Of a stretch of 64,000 bases of DNA, positions 27,780 through 36,661 are shown one piece after another. The notes under the pieces were generated by a model. It had not been told where the DNA came from, made no database searches, and was given only the letters and a program-made list of their open reading frames with translations. Within the stretch, counting starts at the first letter, position 1. Every line of letters begins with the position of its first letter. Origin of the DNA: Acinetobacter sp. ANC 4204 (GTDB taxonomy: Bacteria; Pseudomonadota; Gammaproteobacteria; Pseudomonadales; Moraxellaceae). Location of the stretch: NCBI RefSeq assembly GCF_002135205.1, contig NZ_NEFZ01000010.1:1-64000 (forward strand). Direction: 5' to 3'. The translations under genes were made by a program, and so were the position numbers.

Positions 27780-30700
27780 ATGGATGACAATAGGTATTGC
27801 AAGATGGCATATATAATTACGGATGCATGTATTGGTGCAAAACACACGGGATGTGTAGATGTATGTCCTGTAAATGCGTTTCGTGAAGGCGATGAAATGC
27901 TGTTTATCGACCCAGATGTGTGTATCAGTTGTAATGCCTGTTTGACCGAATGTCCTACACATGCAATTTATCCCGAAGCATCCGTCCCTAAAGATCAAAT
28001 TCAATATATTCAAATCAATGCCATTGAATCTAAGCGTCATCCGATCATTACTGAACGTAAAGTGGATGCTGAACATCGAATAGCAGAAGCAAATGCGACT
28101 CAAAAGTCCACATTACCAAACAAGCGTTTTGCCATTATTGGTGCAGGACCTTCAGGTTTTTTTGCCAGTGAAGCTTTACTCAAGCAGTATCCTGAGGCAA
28201 CGGTTGATCTGATTGAAAAATTACCGACACCTTTTGGATTGGTACGCTTTGGTGTTGCTCCTGATCATCCTGAAATCAAATCTGTTACGGAAAACTTTAC
28301 GCGGCTTTTCCAACAGTATTCAAATTTAAAATTCTACGGCAATGTTGAAGTTGGTAAAGATATTGATCGAGATACCTTGCTAAAAAATTATGATGCCGTG
28401 ATTTATACCACAGGTGGATCATCCAGTAAGCCTTTAGCAATTCAAGGTGGTTCAGTCACAGGTGTTTATGGTTCTGCGGCGTTTGTTGGTTGGTATAATG
28501 GTCATCCTGAGCAAATAAATCTAGCACCGCAGTTAAAGCATTCGCATATCTCTATCATTGGTATGGGAAATGTCGCACTGGATATTGCGCGTATTGTATG
28601 CCTACCTGTTGAAGAGTTACATCAAACAGATATTGCTGATCATGCTTTGCAAATGATTGCTGAAAGTGGCATTAAAAATGTCAATATTATTGCACGTAAA
28701 GGTCCTGCGCAGGCGGCATTTACGCCCAAAGAGTTACGCCAATTGATTGATCATCAAGGCATTTGTCTTGAGGTCAATCCTCAAGATCTTGATTTAGATC
28801 CAGCAATTGAGGTGATGTTGGATCTGCCAGAATACAGTGAAGCCAAAGAAAATATGATTTTGCTGCGTAGCATTCTCAAACGAGAAGTTCAAGCAGAGAA
28901 AACCATCCGTTTCATTTTCAATGCCAACCCAGAAGCTGTGATACATACTGATCAAGGCGTACAAGGTTTAAGTATTGGGATGAATAAAGTCACGTTAGAT
29001 GCTGAACAAAACCTTATTGTTGAAGCCACGGGAGAAAGTCAGACACTGGAAACTGGTCTGATTGTTACTGCGACAGGGTATCAGGGCAAAGCAATACAGG
29101 GCTTAAAATTTGATGAGGTGCGTGGCACCATTGCACATTACGAAGGCCGCGCGCTACTGTCCAATGGTGATTTATCAGAAAAAGAATATGTTGCTGGTTG
29201 GATTAAGCGTGGTGCTAGTGGTGTGATTGGAACCAATAAGCAATGTGCTGTGCATACGGTAAAAACGCTTGTGGCTGATTTACATAGCAAGGACTTCAAA
29301 TCTGAGGACTTAGAAGTTAGGAGCTTAGAAACTAGGGACTCAGTGCTTGGAAGTTTGGAGCATCCCAGCAGTGAAACACAGGCAATGGAGGTCATGTCAC
29401 TTAAAAAGTATTTGAGTCAGAACAAAATCAACTTTTTTACATTTGCAGACTGGATTGCTGTAGACATACAAGAACTAAAACTGGGTCGTTCAGTGGGTCG
29501 TCCACGTCGTAAGTTGATTGATTTGCAAGAGATGATTCATGTGCAATCGACGAATCGAGAACAGATTGCTAAAGCCAACACGGATAATGACGTCGTTGCA
29601 ACAATCAAAGTTTACGATGCTTCAAAGCCGATTCAGACACATCATCGTACATGTACATTATGTGAGGCGATGTGCGGCATTGTGGTCAAATATCAAGGTG
29701 AAAAGATTATTTCGATTGCGGGTGACCCACAAGATACACATAGTGATGGGCATATCTGTCCGAAAGGATATGCCCTACAAGATCTACATAATGATCCCGA
29801 TCGTTTGAAAACACCAAAAAAACGTATTGGTGACCAATGGGTAGATATAGATTGGGAGGATGCGCTTGAAGAAGTCGCACAGCGCCTTGTGGATGTTCAG
29901 AAAAAATATGGTAATGATGCTGTCGCGGGCTACTGGGGCAATCCAACCTCACATAATATTGAAGTCATGATGAACATTGGACCCTTTAAAAAAGTATTGG
30001 CGTCAAAAAATATGTATTCAGCCTCAAGCCTAGATCAGATGCCACATATGTTGACGTCATATTTGATGTATGGCCATAGCATGAATTTTACGATCCCAGA
30101 TATTGATCGCACAGACTATATGCTCATGCTTGGTGCAAACCCTGCTGCATCCAATGGGAGCTTGATGACTGCAGGTGATATTTTAGGACGGCTGGATCGT
30201 ATTAAGACACGCGGTGGAAAATTGGTATTGATTGATCCACGGCGTACAGAATCTGCCCGATACGCCAGTGAACATCATTTTATTAAACCTGGTAGTGATG
30301 CACTTTTTTTACTCGGGTTGATTCAGGTTATTTTTGCTAAAGGCTTGGTTCAAGTCCAGTCAAGACTGCCACTCAATGGAAAAATTGAAGATATTCAAAA
30401 TTTAGTCAGTCGCATTCCACTGACCACAATTGCTGAGCTAACGCATATTCCTGTCACCGAAATCGAACGTATCGCTGTAGCGTTTGCAAGTGCGGACAAA
30501 TCTGTATGTTATGGTCGAATGGGGATTGCAGCTCAAGAGTTTGGTGCACTCAATCATTGGCTCATTCAGCTTCTTAATATCATCACAGGGAATTTAGATC
30601 GGGCAGGTGGGATGATGTTTACAACGCCAGCAATTGATATGACAGATATTGCAGGTCGAGGTAGTTTTGCTAGTTTTCATAGTCGTGTACGCAAACTTCC

Positions 30701-31790
30701 AGAATTTAATCGTGAACTTCCTTCCGCAACTTTGGCGGATGAAATGCTGACACCGGGAGAAGGTCAGGTCAAAGCATTTGTGGTGACTGCTGGGAACCCC
30801 GTGATTTCTACGCCGAATGGTACCCGTTTGGAGCAGGCTTTGGCGAATCTTGAGTTTATGGTCGCCATTGATTTCTATATGAATGAGACAACAAAGTATG
30901 CCGATATTATTCTGCCGCCATGTGGACCATTTGAACATGCGCTATATGATTTAGTGTTTACCAATTTGGCTGTTCGTAATGTCACTCGATATTCTGAACC
31001 ACTGTTTAAGAAAAAAAGTTTTATGCGCTCAGATGCACAAATTTATATTGCTCTCACACATCGCATGGAAGAATTAAAGGCAAGAAAGCAAACCGCTATC
31101 ACCAAGTTGAAAATGAAACCAATGCATCAGATTAAATCGCTGATGACAATCGAACGTGTGATTGATTTGGGCTTGCGACATGGCCGTTATGGTGGTGGGT
31201 TTAAAAGTTTTATCACAGGCGAAGGTCTTACTTTAGAAAAGCTAAAAAAATATAAACATGGTATGGACTTAGGACCTTTAGAGCCACGTATTCCTAATAA
31301 ATTGTTTACGAAAGATAAAAAAATCCAACTTTTCCCAAAGCAATTTTTGGATGATCTCGACCGACTACACGACTACGTCAAAAGACATGAACATCTTCAA
31401 AAATTGACACTCATTGGTCGACGCGACTTACGTACCAATAATTCATGGATGCATAACAGTCAGCGCTTGGTAAAAGGTAAAAACCGTTGCGATTTATTTA
31501 TCCATCCACAAACAGCAAATGACTATCGCATTACTCAGGGCGAGCAAGTATATATTTGCAGTGAAGTTGGTGCTTTAAGAGTCACCGTTGCAATTACTGA
31601 AGATATTATGCCAAATGTAGTGAGTCTACCGCACGGTTGGGGACATCATCGCAAAGGCATGCAGCTCTCAGTTGCTTCATCTAATCCGGGTATTAGCGTC
31701 AACGACATCACAGATCACCAATTCATTGATGCTTTGTCGGGCAATGCTGCACTGAATGGCATTCCAGTTGAATTGCAGAAGATATTTTAA
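27780..31790 (+). CDS. Ferredoxin / ferredoxin-NADP reductase / molybdopterin oxidoreductase fusion
   Basis: One uninterrupted 1336-residue protein with three enzymatic parts. Residues 10-65 form a seven-iron ferredoxin (C17, C25, C29, then CxxCxxCxxxCP at 48-59). Residues 115-500 form an FprA/adrenodoxin-reductase-like flavoprotein with GAGPSG at 121 for FAD, GMGNVALDIAR at 261 for NADP and GWIKRGASGVIGTNK at 473. A charged linker follows (503-540). From about 620 comes a molybdopterin oxidoreductase of the formate-dehydrogenase/nitrate-reductase superfamily: a 4Fe-4S motif C625, C628, C632, C660, a bis-MGD domain, and a C-terminal dinucleotide-binding domain from about 1210. The ferredoxin-reductase half matches mycobacterial FprB. 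It should pass electrons between NADPH and the molybdenum site; the substrate is unknown. A start at 27804 is possible. Confidence 0.9.
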   Translation: MDDNRYCKMAYIITDACIGAKHTGCVDVCPVNAFREGDEMLFIDPDVCISCNACLTECPTHAIYPEASVPKDQIQYIQINAIESKRHPIITERKVDAEHRIAEANATQKSTLPNKRFAIIGAGPSGFFASEALLKQYPEATVDLIEKLPTPFGLVRFGVAPDHPEIKSVTENFTRLFQQYSNLKFYGNVEVGKDIDRDTLLKNYDAVIYTTGGSSSKPLAIQGGSVTGVYGSAAFVGWYNGHPEQINLAPQLKHSHISIIGMGNVALDIARIVCLPVEELHQTDIADHALQMIAESGIKNVNIIARKGPAQAAFTPKELRQLIDHQGICLEVNPQDLDLDPAIEVMLDLPEYSEAKENMILLRSILKREVQAEKTIRFIFNANPEAVIHTDQGVQGLSIGMNKVTLDAEQNLIVEATGESQTLETGLIVTATGYQGKAIQGLKFDEVRGTIAHYEGRALLSNGDLSEKEYVAGWIKRGASGVIGTNKQCAVHTVKTLVADLHSKDFKSEDLEVRSLETRDSVLGSLEHPSSETQAMEVMSLKKYLSQNKINFFTFADWIAVDIQELKLGRSVGRPRRKLIDLQEMIHVQSTNREQIAKANTDNDVVATIKVYDASKPIQTHHRTCTLCEAMCGIVVKYQGEKIISIAGDPQDTHSDGHICPKGYALQDLHNDPDRLKTPKKRIGDQWVDIDWEDALEEVAQRLVDVQKKYGNDAVAGYWGNPTSHNIEVMMNIGPFKKVLASKNMYSASSLDQMPHMLTSYLMYGHSMNFTIPDIDRTDYMLMLGANPAASNGSLMTAGDILGRLDRIKTRGGKLVLIDPRRTESARYASEHHFIKPGSDALFLLGLIQVIFAKGLVQVQSRLPLNGKIEDIQNLVSRIPLTTIAELTHIPVTEIERIAVAFASADKSVCYGRMGIAAQEFGALNHWLIQLLNIITGNLDRAGGMMFTTPAIDMTDIAGRGSFASFHSRVRKLPEFNRELPSATLADEMLTPGEGQVKAFVVTAGNPVISTPNGTRLEQALANLEFMVAIDFYMNETTKYADIILPPCGPFEHALYDLVFTNLAVRNVTRYSEPLFKKKSFMRSDAQIYIALTHRMEELKARKQTAITKLKMKPMHQIKSLMTIERVIDLGLRHGRYGGGFKSFITGEGLTLEKLKKYKHGMDLGPLEPRIPNKLFTKDKKIQLFPKQFLDDLDRLHDYVKRHEHLQKLTLIGRRDLRTNNSWMHNSQRLVKGKNRCDLFIHPQTANDYRITQGEQVYICSEVGALRVTVAITEDIMPNVVSLPHGWGHHRKGMQLSVASSNPGISVNDITDHQFIDALSGNAALNGIPVELQKIF

Positions 31791-32009
31791 ATACAAAAAC
31801 GATAAAAGGGCATTTGAGTTTATTTGAATAAAGATTGCAATGATGTTGATAATTCATGTAAAAAATAAAGCCTTAGATGGAGATCCATAGAGAGAAAACT
31901 GGATGTCCTTTAGACTTGTATATTGTTGTCGTTTATGACTAAAAAAGATGCTATACATCTGCTTTTTAGATATTTTCTAGACGGTTCATAAAGTGAATAG
32001 GAACATATT

Positions 32010-32717
32010 ATGTTGAATGCGAATAAACGTGCAATTGTAGTTGGTGCTTCAAGAGGGATTGGTTTAGGTTTAGTTCGTGAATTACTAAATCAGCACTGGG
32101 AAGTTATAGCGACCATTCGAGATATAAACCAAGTCTCTACAGAATTGAATCAATTGCTCACTGAGTTTGCAGACAAGCTTGAACTGGTCGAAGTGAATTT
32201 AAACCATGTGCAAACAGTGGAGTCTTTAACCCGCCAATATCATGAAAAATCAATCAATTTACTGTTGGTTTCGGCGGGTATTTTAGGGCCGGAACATCAA
32301 CATGTTGAGAGTTGTACACCAAATGAAATTTCTCATCTATTTTGGGTAAATAGCATTGCACCTGTGACAGTTGCGAGAAAGCTTCTTCCTTTAATGGCTG
32401 AAAAGAGTGTGATTGCATTTATGAGCTCTCGTATGGGAAGTGTAACTTTAAACGATGATGGAAACATGGAACTGTATCGTGCGAGCAAGGCGGCTTTGAA
32501 CAGTCTTACACGTGGCTTTGCAGTAAATGAAGCTATTCCTGCTCAGATTGGTGTACTCAATTTACACCCTGGTTGGGTTCAAACTGAAATGGGCGGAAGT
32601 CATGCTCCTATCAGTGTGAAACAAAGTACCACGGGCATGGTTGCTGTGATTGAAAATTTTATGGGTAAAAACGAACAGCGATTTGTCGACTTTCAGGGCA
32701 CTGAAATTGAGTGGTAA
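32010..32717 (+). CDS. Short-chain dehydrogenase/reductase (CsgA-like)
   Basis: A 235-residue SDR with VGASRGIGLGL at the N-terminus, LLVSAGI in place of NNAG, a serine in AFMSSRMGS and YRASKAALN (Tyr/Lys). It belongs to the branch that includes C-factor-like SDRs. The ATG follows AGGAAC. It is convergent with a TetR gene, and nothing nearby defines its substrate. Confidence 0.85.
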   Translation: MLNANKRAIVVGASRGIGLGLVRELLNQHWEVIATIRDINQVSTELNQLLTEFADKLELVEVNLNHVQTVESLTRQYHEKSINLLLVSAGILGPEHQHVESCTPNEISHLFWVNSIAPVTVARKLLPLMAEKSVIAFMSSRMGSVTLNDDGNMELYRASKAALNSLTRGFAVNEAIPAQIGVLNLHPGWVQTEMGGSHAPISVKQSTTGMVAVIENFMGKNEQRFVDFQGTEIEW

Positions 32718-32738
32718 TAGCACAGCCTAAATAATGAA

Positions 32739-32778
32739 ATGCAGTTTCGCTTCTATTGAGGGACTGCATATTGTTTTT
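32739..32778. terminator. Weak terminator between convergent genes
   Basis: ATGCAGT (32739-32745) pairs with ACTGCAT (32763-32769) across a 17-base loop, then TTGTTTTTATTT. A plausible but weak terminator. Confidence 0.45.
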
Positions 32779-32801
32779 ATTTCAAATAAGATCACAATAT
32801 T

Positions 32802-33449
32802 TTAAACAGTGCGATAACCATTCAAAAATAGGTGCACTGTATTTTGCACGTTTTCGTGTAATAGCTCTGTATTTGGTAAATAAGACTCATCTCGAAGCAA
32901 ATAATAATGTCCAAAAACACACAACTGAATAAATTGAATGGTTGCCATCCCGAGATTTTTAATATGATAGCCTTTCTGTTGATTGAGTTTAGCTAAGAAT
33001 TCTTCGACAGGTTGACGGCTTTGCATCATCAGGGCGTTGATCATATCTGATAATTCTTGAATCCGTTGTACTTCAGGAATTGTCATCCGTAGTAACCGTA
33101 TATTCTCCAAAGAAAACCAGCGTGTCGCAATAAACATGCCCAGTTCATATAAACTTTCGGCATCCACTGTCTTATTTCTAGACCAATCACGAATATCAGC
33201 AATATATTGTTCAACCCCTGCTTGAATCACGGCAATAAATAAGTTGGTTTTATTTTGATATTGTCTATAAATCGTCAGTTTGGAAACCTGTGCTTTTTTA
33301 GCGATTCCTTCAATACTACTGGCTTGGAAACCATGTTCTAAAAAATAAACAGAGGCGATATTTAATAAGTGTTCATGCAATGCCTCAGAATCTTGTCGTG
33401 TCGGGCGTCCCGTCAATACCTTTTTTAATTTTGTACAATCATTTGTCAT
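32802..33449 (-). CDS. TetR/AcrR-family regulator
   Basis: A 215-residue regulator with an N-terminal TetR HTH (about 22-68, HGFQASSIEGIAKKAQVSKLTIYRQYQNK broken here for length) and a larger helical ligand domain of the AefR-like kind. It is divergent from the monooxygenase/MFS/TonB cassette, with a near-perfect 22-bp palindrome between them. It is the likely repressor of that cassette. Confidence 0.87.
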   Translation of the reverse strand: MTNDCTKLKKVLTGRPTRQDSEALHEHLLNIASVYFLEHGFQASSIEGIAKKAQVSKLTIYRQYQNKTNLFIAVIQAGVEQYIADIRDWSRNKTVDAESLYELGMFIATRWFSLENIRLLRMTIPEVQRIQELSDMINALMMQSRQPVEEFLAKLNQQKGYHIKNLGMATIQFIQLCVFGHYYLLRDESYLPNTELLHENVQNTVHLFLNGYRTV

Positions 33450-33618
33450 CTAGCTGGCTTTTTGATATGTCGTCTAAAGGTTCTATTAAAAAGACAATTA
33501 AAAGAATAATCAATCTCTGTTCGTATAATCATTCAACAAAACTATATATGAACAATGAATAACATTATCCCGATTAATTATTTTTGATTTAAAACTATTT
33601 CTCTTATTTTAAAAACAT

Positions 33619-33640
33619 AAGTGAACGATATCGTTTACTT
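33619..33640. promoter_or_regulatory. 22-bp palindrome, probable TetR operator
   Basis: AAGTGAACGAT followed by ATCGTTTACTT is a palindrome with a single mismatched pair. It lies between the divergent TetR gene and the monooxygenase gene at 33724. Form, length and position fit a TetR-family operator. Confidence 0.65.
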
Positions 33641-33723
33641 AAATTCTTATTATCAAATATCAAAAAACGATCAAGAAATTTGAAAATTTGTAATTTAAGT
33701 AAGCTCAATTATGTGAGAAAAAT

Positions 33724-35064
33724 ATGAGTGAATCAAAGCGACAAATAAAATTAGGGGCATTTTTACAGAGTGTGGGGCATCATCTAGCTGCTTGGCGACA
33801 TCCAGAGGTGAATCCTGAAGACGTGACAAGCCTAGAACATTTAAAGAATTTGGCAAAAATTGCAGAGCAGGGCAAATTTGATGCTATTTTTTTTGCAGAT
33901 GGTCTAGGTTGGCCACAAGCTGCACCGCATTTATTGGCTAAAGGAGCGCCTGCATACTATTGGGAACCTCTAACTGTTTTATCGGTACTGTCTCAAGTCA
34001 CTGAGAAAATTGGCTTAATTAGCACGATCTCAACTTCATACTTAGCACCGTTCCATTTAGCCCGTTTATTGGCGTCTTTGGATCACATTAGCCATGGGCG
34101 CACAGGTTGGAATTTAGTGACTTCAGGCACTGACTTTGAAGCTAAAAATTTTAATTTAACTGAGCAAAACAAACATACAGAACGCTATTTACGTGCACGT
34201 GAATATGTCGATGTGGTCAAAGGTTTATGGGATAGTTTTGATGATGATGCCTATATATTTGACCAAACATCAGGTAATTTTTTTGATGCAAGCAAATTGC
34301 ATTATCTCAATCATCAAGGTGAGTTTTATTCAGTTGCAGGACCATTACAATCTGCACGACCAGTACAAGGTTATCCTGTCATTGTGCAAGCAGGTTCCTC
34401 GGAAGATGGCCGCCACCTAGCAGCAGAGACTGCTGAAGTCGTGTTTACAGCACAGCAAACTTTAGAAGGTGCTCAGGCTTTTTATCAAGATATCAAAGCA
34501 CGCGCGGCTGCTTTTGGTCGGGATCCAGACAGTATTAAAGTCATGCCGGGTATCATGCCAATTGTTGCAGAAACGTATGAGCAAGCTCTGGAAAAATTTG
34601 AACAATTACAATCTTTAATTGATCCAGTTGTCGGTGTTGGTTTGCTGTCTGCATTTTTAGGCAATATTGACTGGGAAAAATATTCTTTGGATGATCCTGT
34701 GCCTGATTTTCCCGTGACAGAAGGTTGGCAGAGCCGTCAGCAATTATTGCTTGATTTAGCCCGTGCAGAAAATTTAACCATTCGCCAGCTCTATAAAAAA
34801 GTCGCAGGGGCGAGAGGTCATAAAATTCTGATAGGCACACCAGTTCAAGTTGCAGATGAGCTTGAGCATTGGTTTAACAATGGTGCAGCCGATGGTTTTA
34901 ATATTCTAGCTCCGACATTTCCGATTGGTTTAACCGACTTTGTCGAACAGGTGATTCCTGAGTTGCAGCGCCGTGGCCTGTTTAGACAAGAATATGAAGG
35001 TACTACCTTACGTGAACACTTAGGTTTAACCCGTCCACGGAGCCAATATCATGACGCAGCTTAA
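33724..35064 (+). CDS. Flavin-dependent monooxygenase, NtaA/SnaA/DszA family
   Basis: A 446-residue luciferase-like TIM-barrel monooxygenase. KLGAFLQSVGHHLAAWRHP at the N-terminus, FFADGLG, STSYLAPFHLARLLASLDH and GRTGWNLVTSG are characteristic of the nitrilotriacetate/dibenzothiophene-sulfone/dimethyl-sulfide monooxygenase family, which uses FMNH2 from a separate reductase. No reductase gene is adjacent. It overlaps the MFS gene by 14 bases, so the two are translationally linked. Substrate unknown; a sulphur or nitrogen compound is plausible. Confidence 0.87.
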   Translation: MSESKRQIKLGAFLQSVGHHLAAWRHPEVNPEDVTSLEHLKNLAKIAEQGKFDAIFFADGLGWPQAAPHLLAKGAPAYYWEPLTVLSVLSQVTEKIGLISTISTSYLAPFHLARLLASLDHISHGRTGWNLVTSGTDFEAKNFNLTEQNKHTERYLRAREYVDVVKGLWDSFDDDAYIFDQTSGNFFDASKLHYLNHQGEFYSVAGPLQSARPVQGYPVIVQAGSSEDGRHLAAETAEVVFTAQQTLEGAQAFYQDIKARAAAFGRDPDSIKVMPGIMPIVAETYEQALEKFEQLQSLIDPVVGVGLLSAFLGNIDWEKYSLDDPVPDFPVTEGWQSRQQLLLDLARAENLTIRQLYKKVAGARGHKILIGTPVQVADELEHWFNNGAADGFNILAPTFPIGLTDFVEQVIPELQRRGLFRQEYEGTTLREHLGLTRPRSQYHDAA

Positions 35065-36448
35065 CCTTAAACATGTGGAAGTAGAACCCGCCGAATTTGC
35101 TAAAGTTGAGCAACCCACTCTCGACTATTTGTTTGGACGCAAAGTCACAGCGAAAGTCTTTTTTCTACTATGCTTATTGATGGTTTTTGACTTTGCTGAT
35201 CGGATGATTATTGCCAGTATTTTGCCATATATACAAAAAGACTGGGGTATTAGTGATGCACAGGCAGGTTTACTGAGTTCTATTTTGACTTTGGGCATGG
35301 TTTTGTTTGCTTTTCCAGTATCCATGCTAATTGAACGCTATGGCCGTATTAAAGTTGCCAGTTTGATGGGGATATTCTGGGGTATTGCGTCTGCTTTAGG
35401 TGCATTCAGCTCTAGCTTTTCTCAGTTAGCTACCACACGTTTATTTGTGGGTATCGGTGAAGCGGCGTATGCCCCAGCTTCATACTCGTGGATAAGTACC
35501 GCATTTCCACGCCGTCGATTACAACTAGCACTCGGTATCTTTTCTGCCAGTCAACCGATTGGTATGGCGGTCGGTATTGCCTTCGGTGGCTATGTGGCAC
35601 AGCATTATGGTTGGAGACATGCGTTAGGGTTGCTCGCAATTCCAGGAATAGTTGTTGCATTTCTGTTGTATCGTGGCCGTGATTATCAAAGTGTTTTAGT
35701 TCATGAACATGTTGTACAAACCAAGCAGGCTCAATCTGGAACGTCTCATTCAGAAATATCTTTAGCTTCTTCTGTGCCATCTCGCTGGACCTTGATCAAA
35801 CAGAATTGGAACGCGATTCGGCACACGCCTTCGTTGTTACTCACTTATGTCACTATGGCGGTCGTTACCTTACAGTGGATTCCTGTGGTGTTCTTTTTGC
35901 CAAGTTATTTACACCGTGTGCATCATTTAGAATTGGCGCAAGCTTCGCTCATGACCAGTGCATTTTTACTGGTGGGTATTCTTACTTTACCGCTCGGTGG
36001 TTGGGTTTTAGATCACCTGACACAACGTTTTTTTAAAGCAAAATTCTATGTTTCACTGGTTGGCTATGCTTTAGCTACAGTATTTTATGCAATTGCTTTT
36101 GGATTTTTGACAGATTTAAAACTGCAATTTGGTCTGATCGTTTTGGCAGGGGCAGTTTTAAGTTTTTGCAGTTCTGGCCCATTGAGCTTGACCCAAGAGT
36201 TAGTTCCTGTCTCTGCCCGGACTTTGTCGGGAACAACTTCTGTGATGACGATCCACTTATTAGGTTCAATCCCGGGGCCATTTATTGCTGGTTTGATTTC
36301 TGATGCCTATGGCATCTCTGCTGCACTTACAGTGCTTCCAATCATCAGTGGAATAGTTGCACTAGGGTTATTGGTCGCTGCTTTGTATTTTTATCCAAAA
36401 GACATTGCCAAAGTTAAGCATAGTCATTTCGAGGTCTTAAAACAATGA
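35051..36448 (+). CDS. MFS transporter
   Basis: A 465-residue inner-membrane carrier with 12 hydrophobic segments. The first is preceded by about 30 cytoplasmic residues, and loop 2-3 carries the MFS signature (ERYGRIKVASLMG). The pattern DFADRMIIASILPYIQKDWG matches spinster/aromatic-acid-type MFS importers. It overlaps the monooxygenase gene and probably moves the same compound or its product across the inner membrane. Confidence 0.87.
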   Translation: MTQLNLKHVEVEPAEFAKVEQPTLDYLFGRKVTAKVFFLLCLLMVFDFADRMIIASILPYIQKDWGISDAQAGLLSSILTLGMVLFAFPVSMLIERYGRIKVASLMGIFWGIASALGAFSSSFSQLATTRLFVGIGEAAYAPASYSWISTAFPRRRLQLALGIFSASQPIGMAVGIAFGGYVAQHYGWRHALGLLAIPGIVVAFLLYRGRDYQSVLVHEHVVQTKQAQSGTSHSEISLASSVPSRWTLIKQNWNAIRHTPSLLLTYVTMAVVTLQWIPVVFFLPSYLHRVHHLELAQASLMTSAFLLVGILTLPLGGWVLDHLTQRFFKAKFYVSLVGYALATVFYAIAFGFLTDLKLQFGLIVLAGAVLSFCSSGPLSLTQELVPVSARTLSGTTSVMTIHLLGSIPGPFIAGLISDAYGISAALTVLPIISGIVALGLLVAALYFYPKDIAKVKHSHFEVLKQ

Positions 36449-36661
36449 GTGTCGAAATATTATTTTTCTTCAACTATTCAATTGAACGGTTACAAAAGCA
36501 CATACAACTTGAGCGATGTTGATTCGCTTAGATACTCAAAAAACGTTATTGGATCATTTAAATATTATTTTTCAATCGAAAAGTAAGAGCAGTTTTTGAC
36601 TTCTAAAATGGTCCATTTTCGCAGTACATGCACTTAAAACACAATTTTTTCGGGGTAAATC

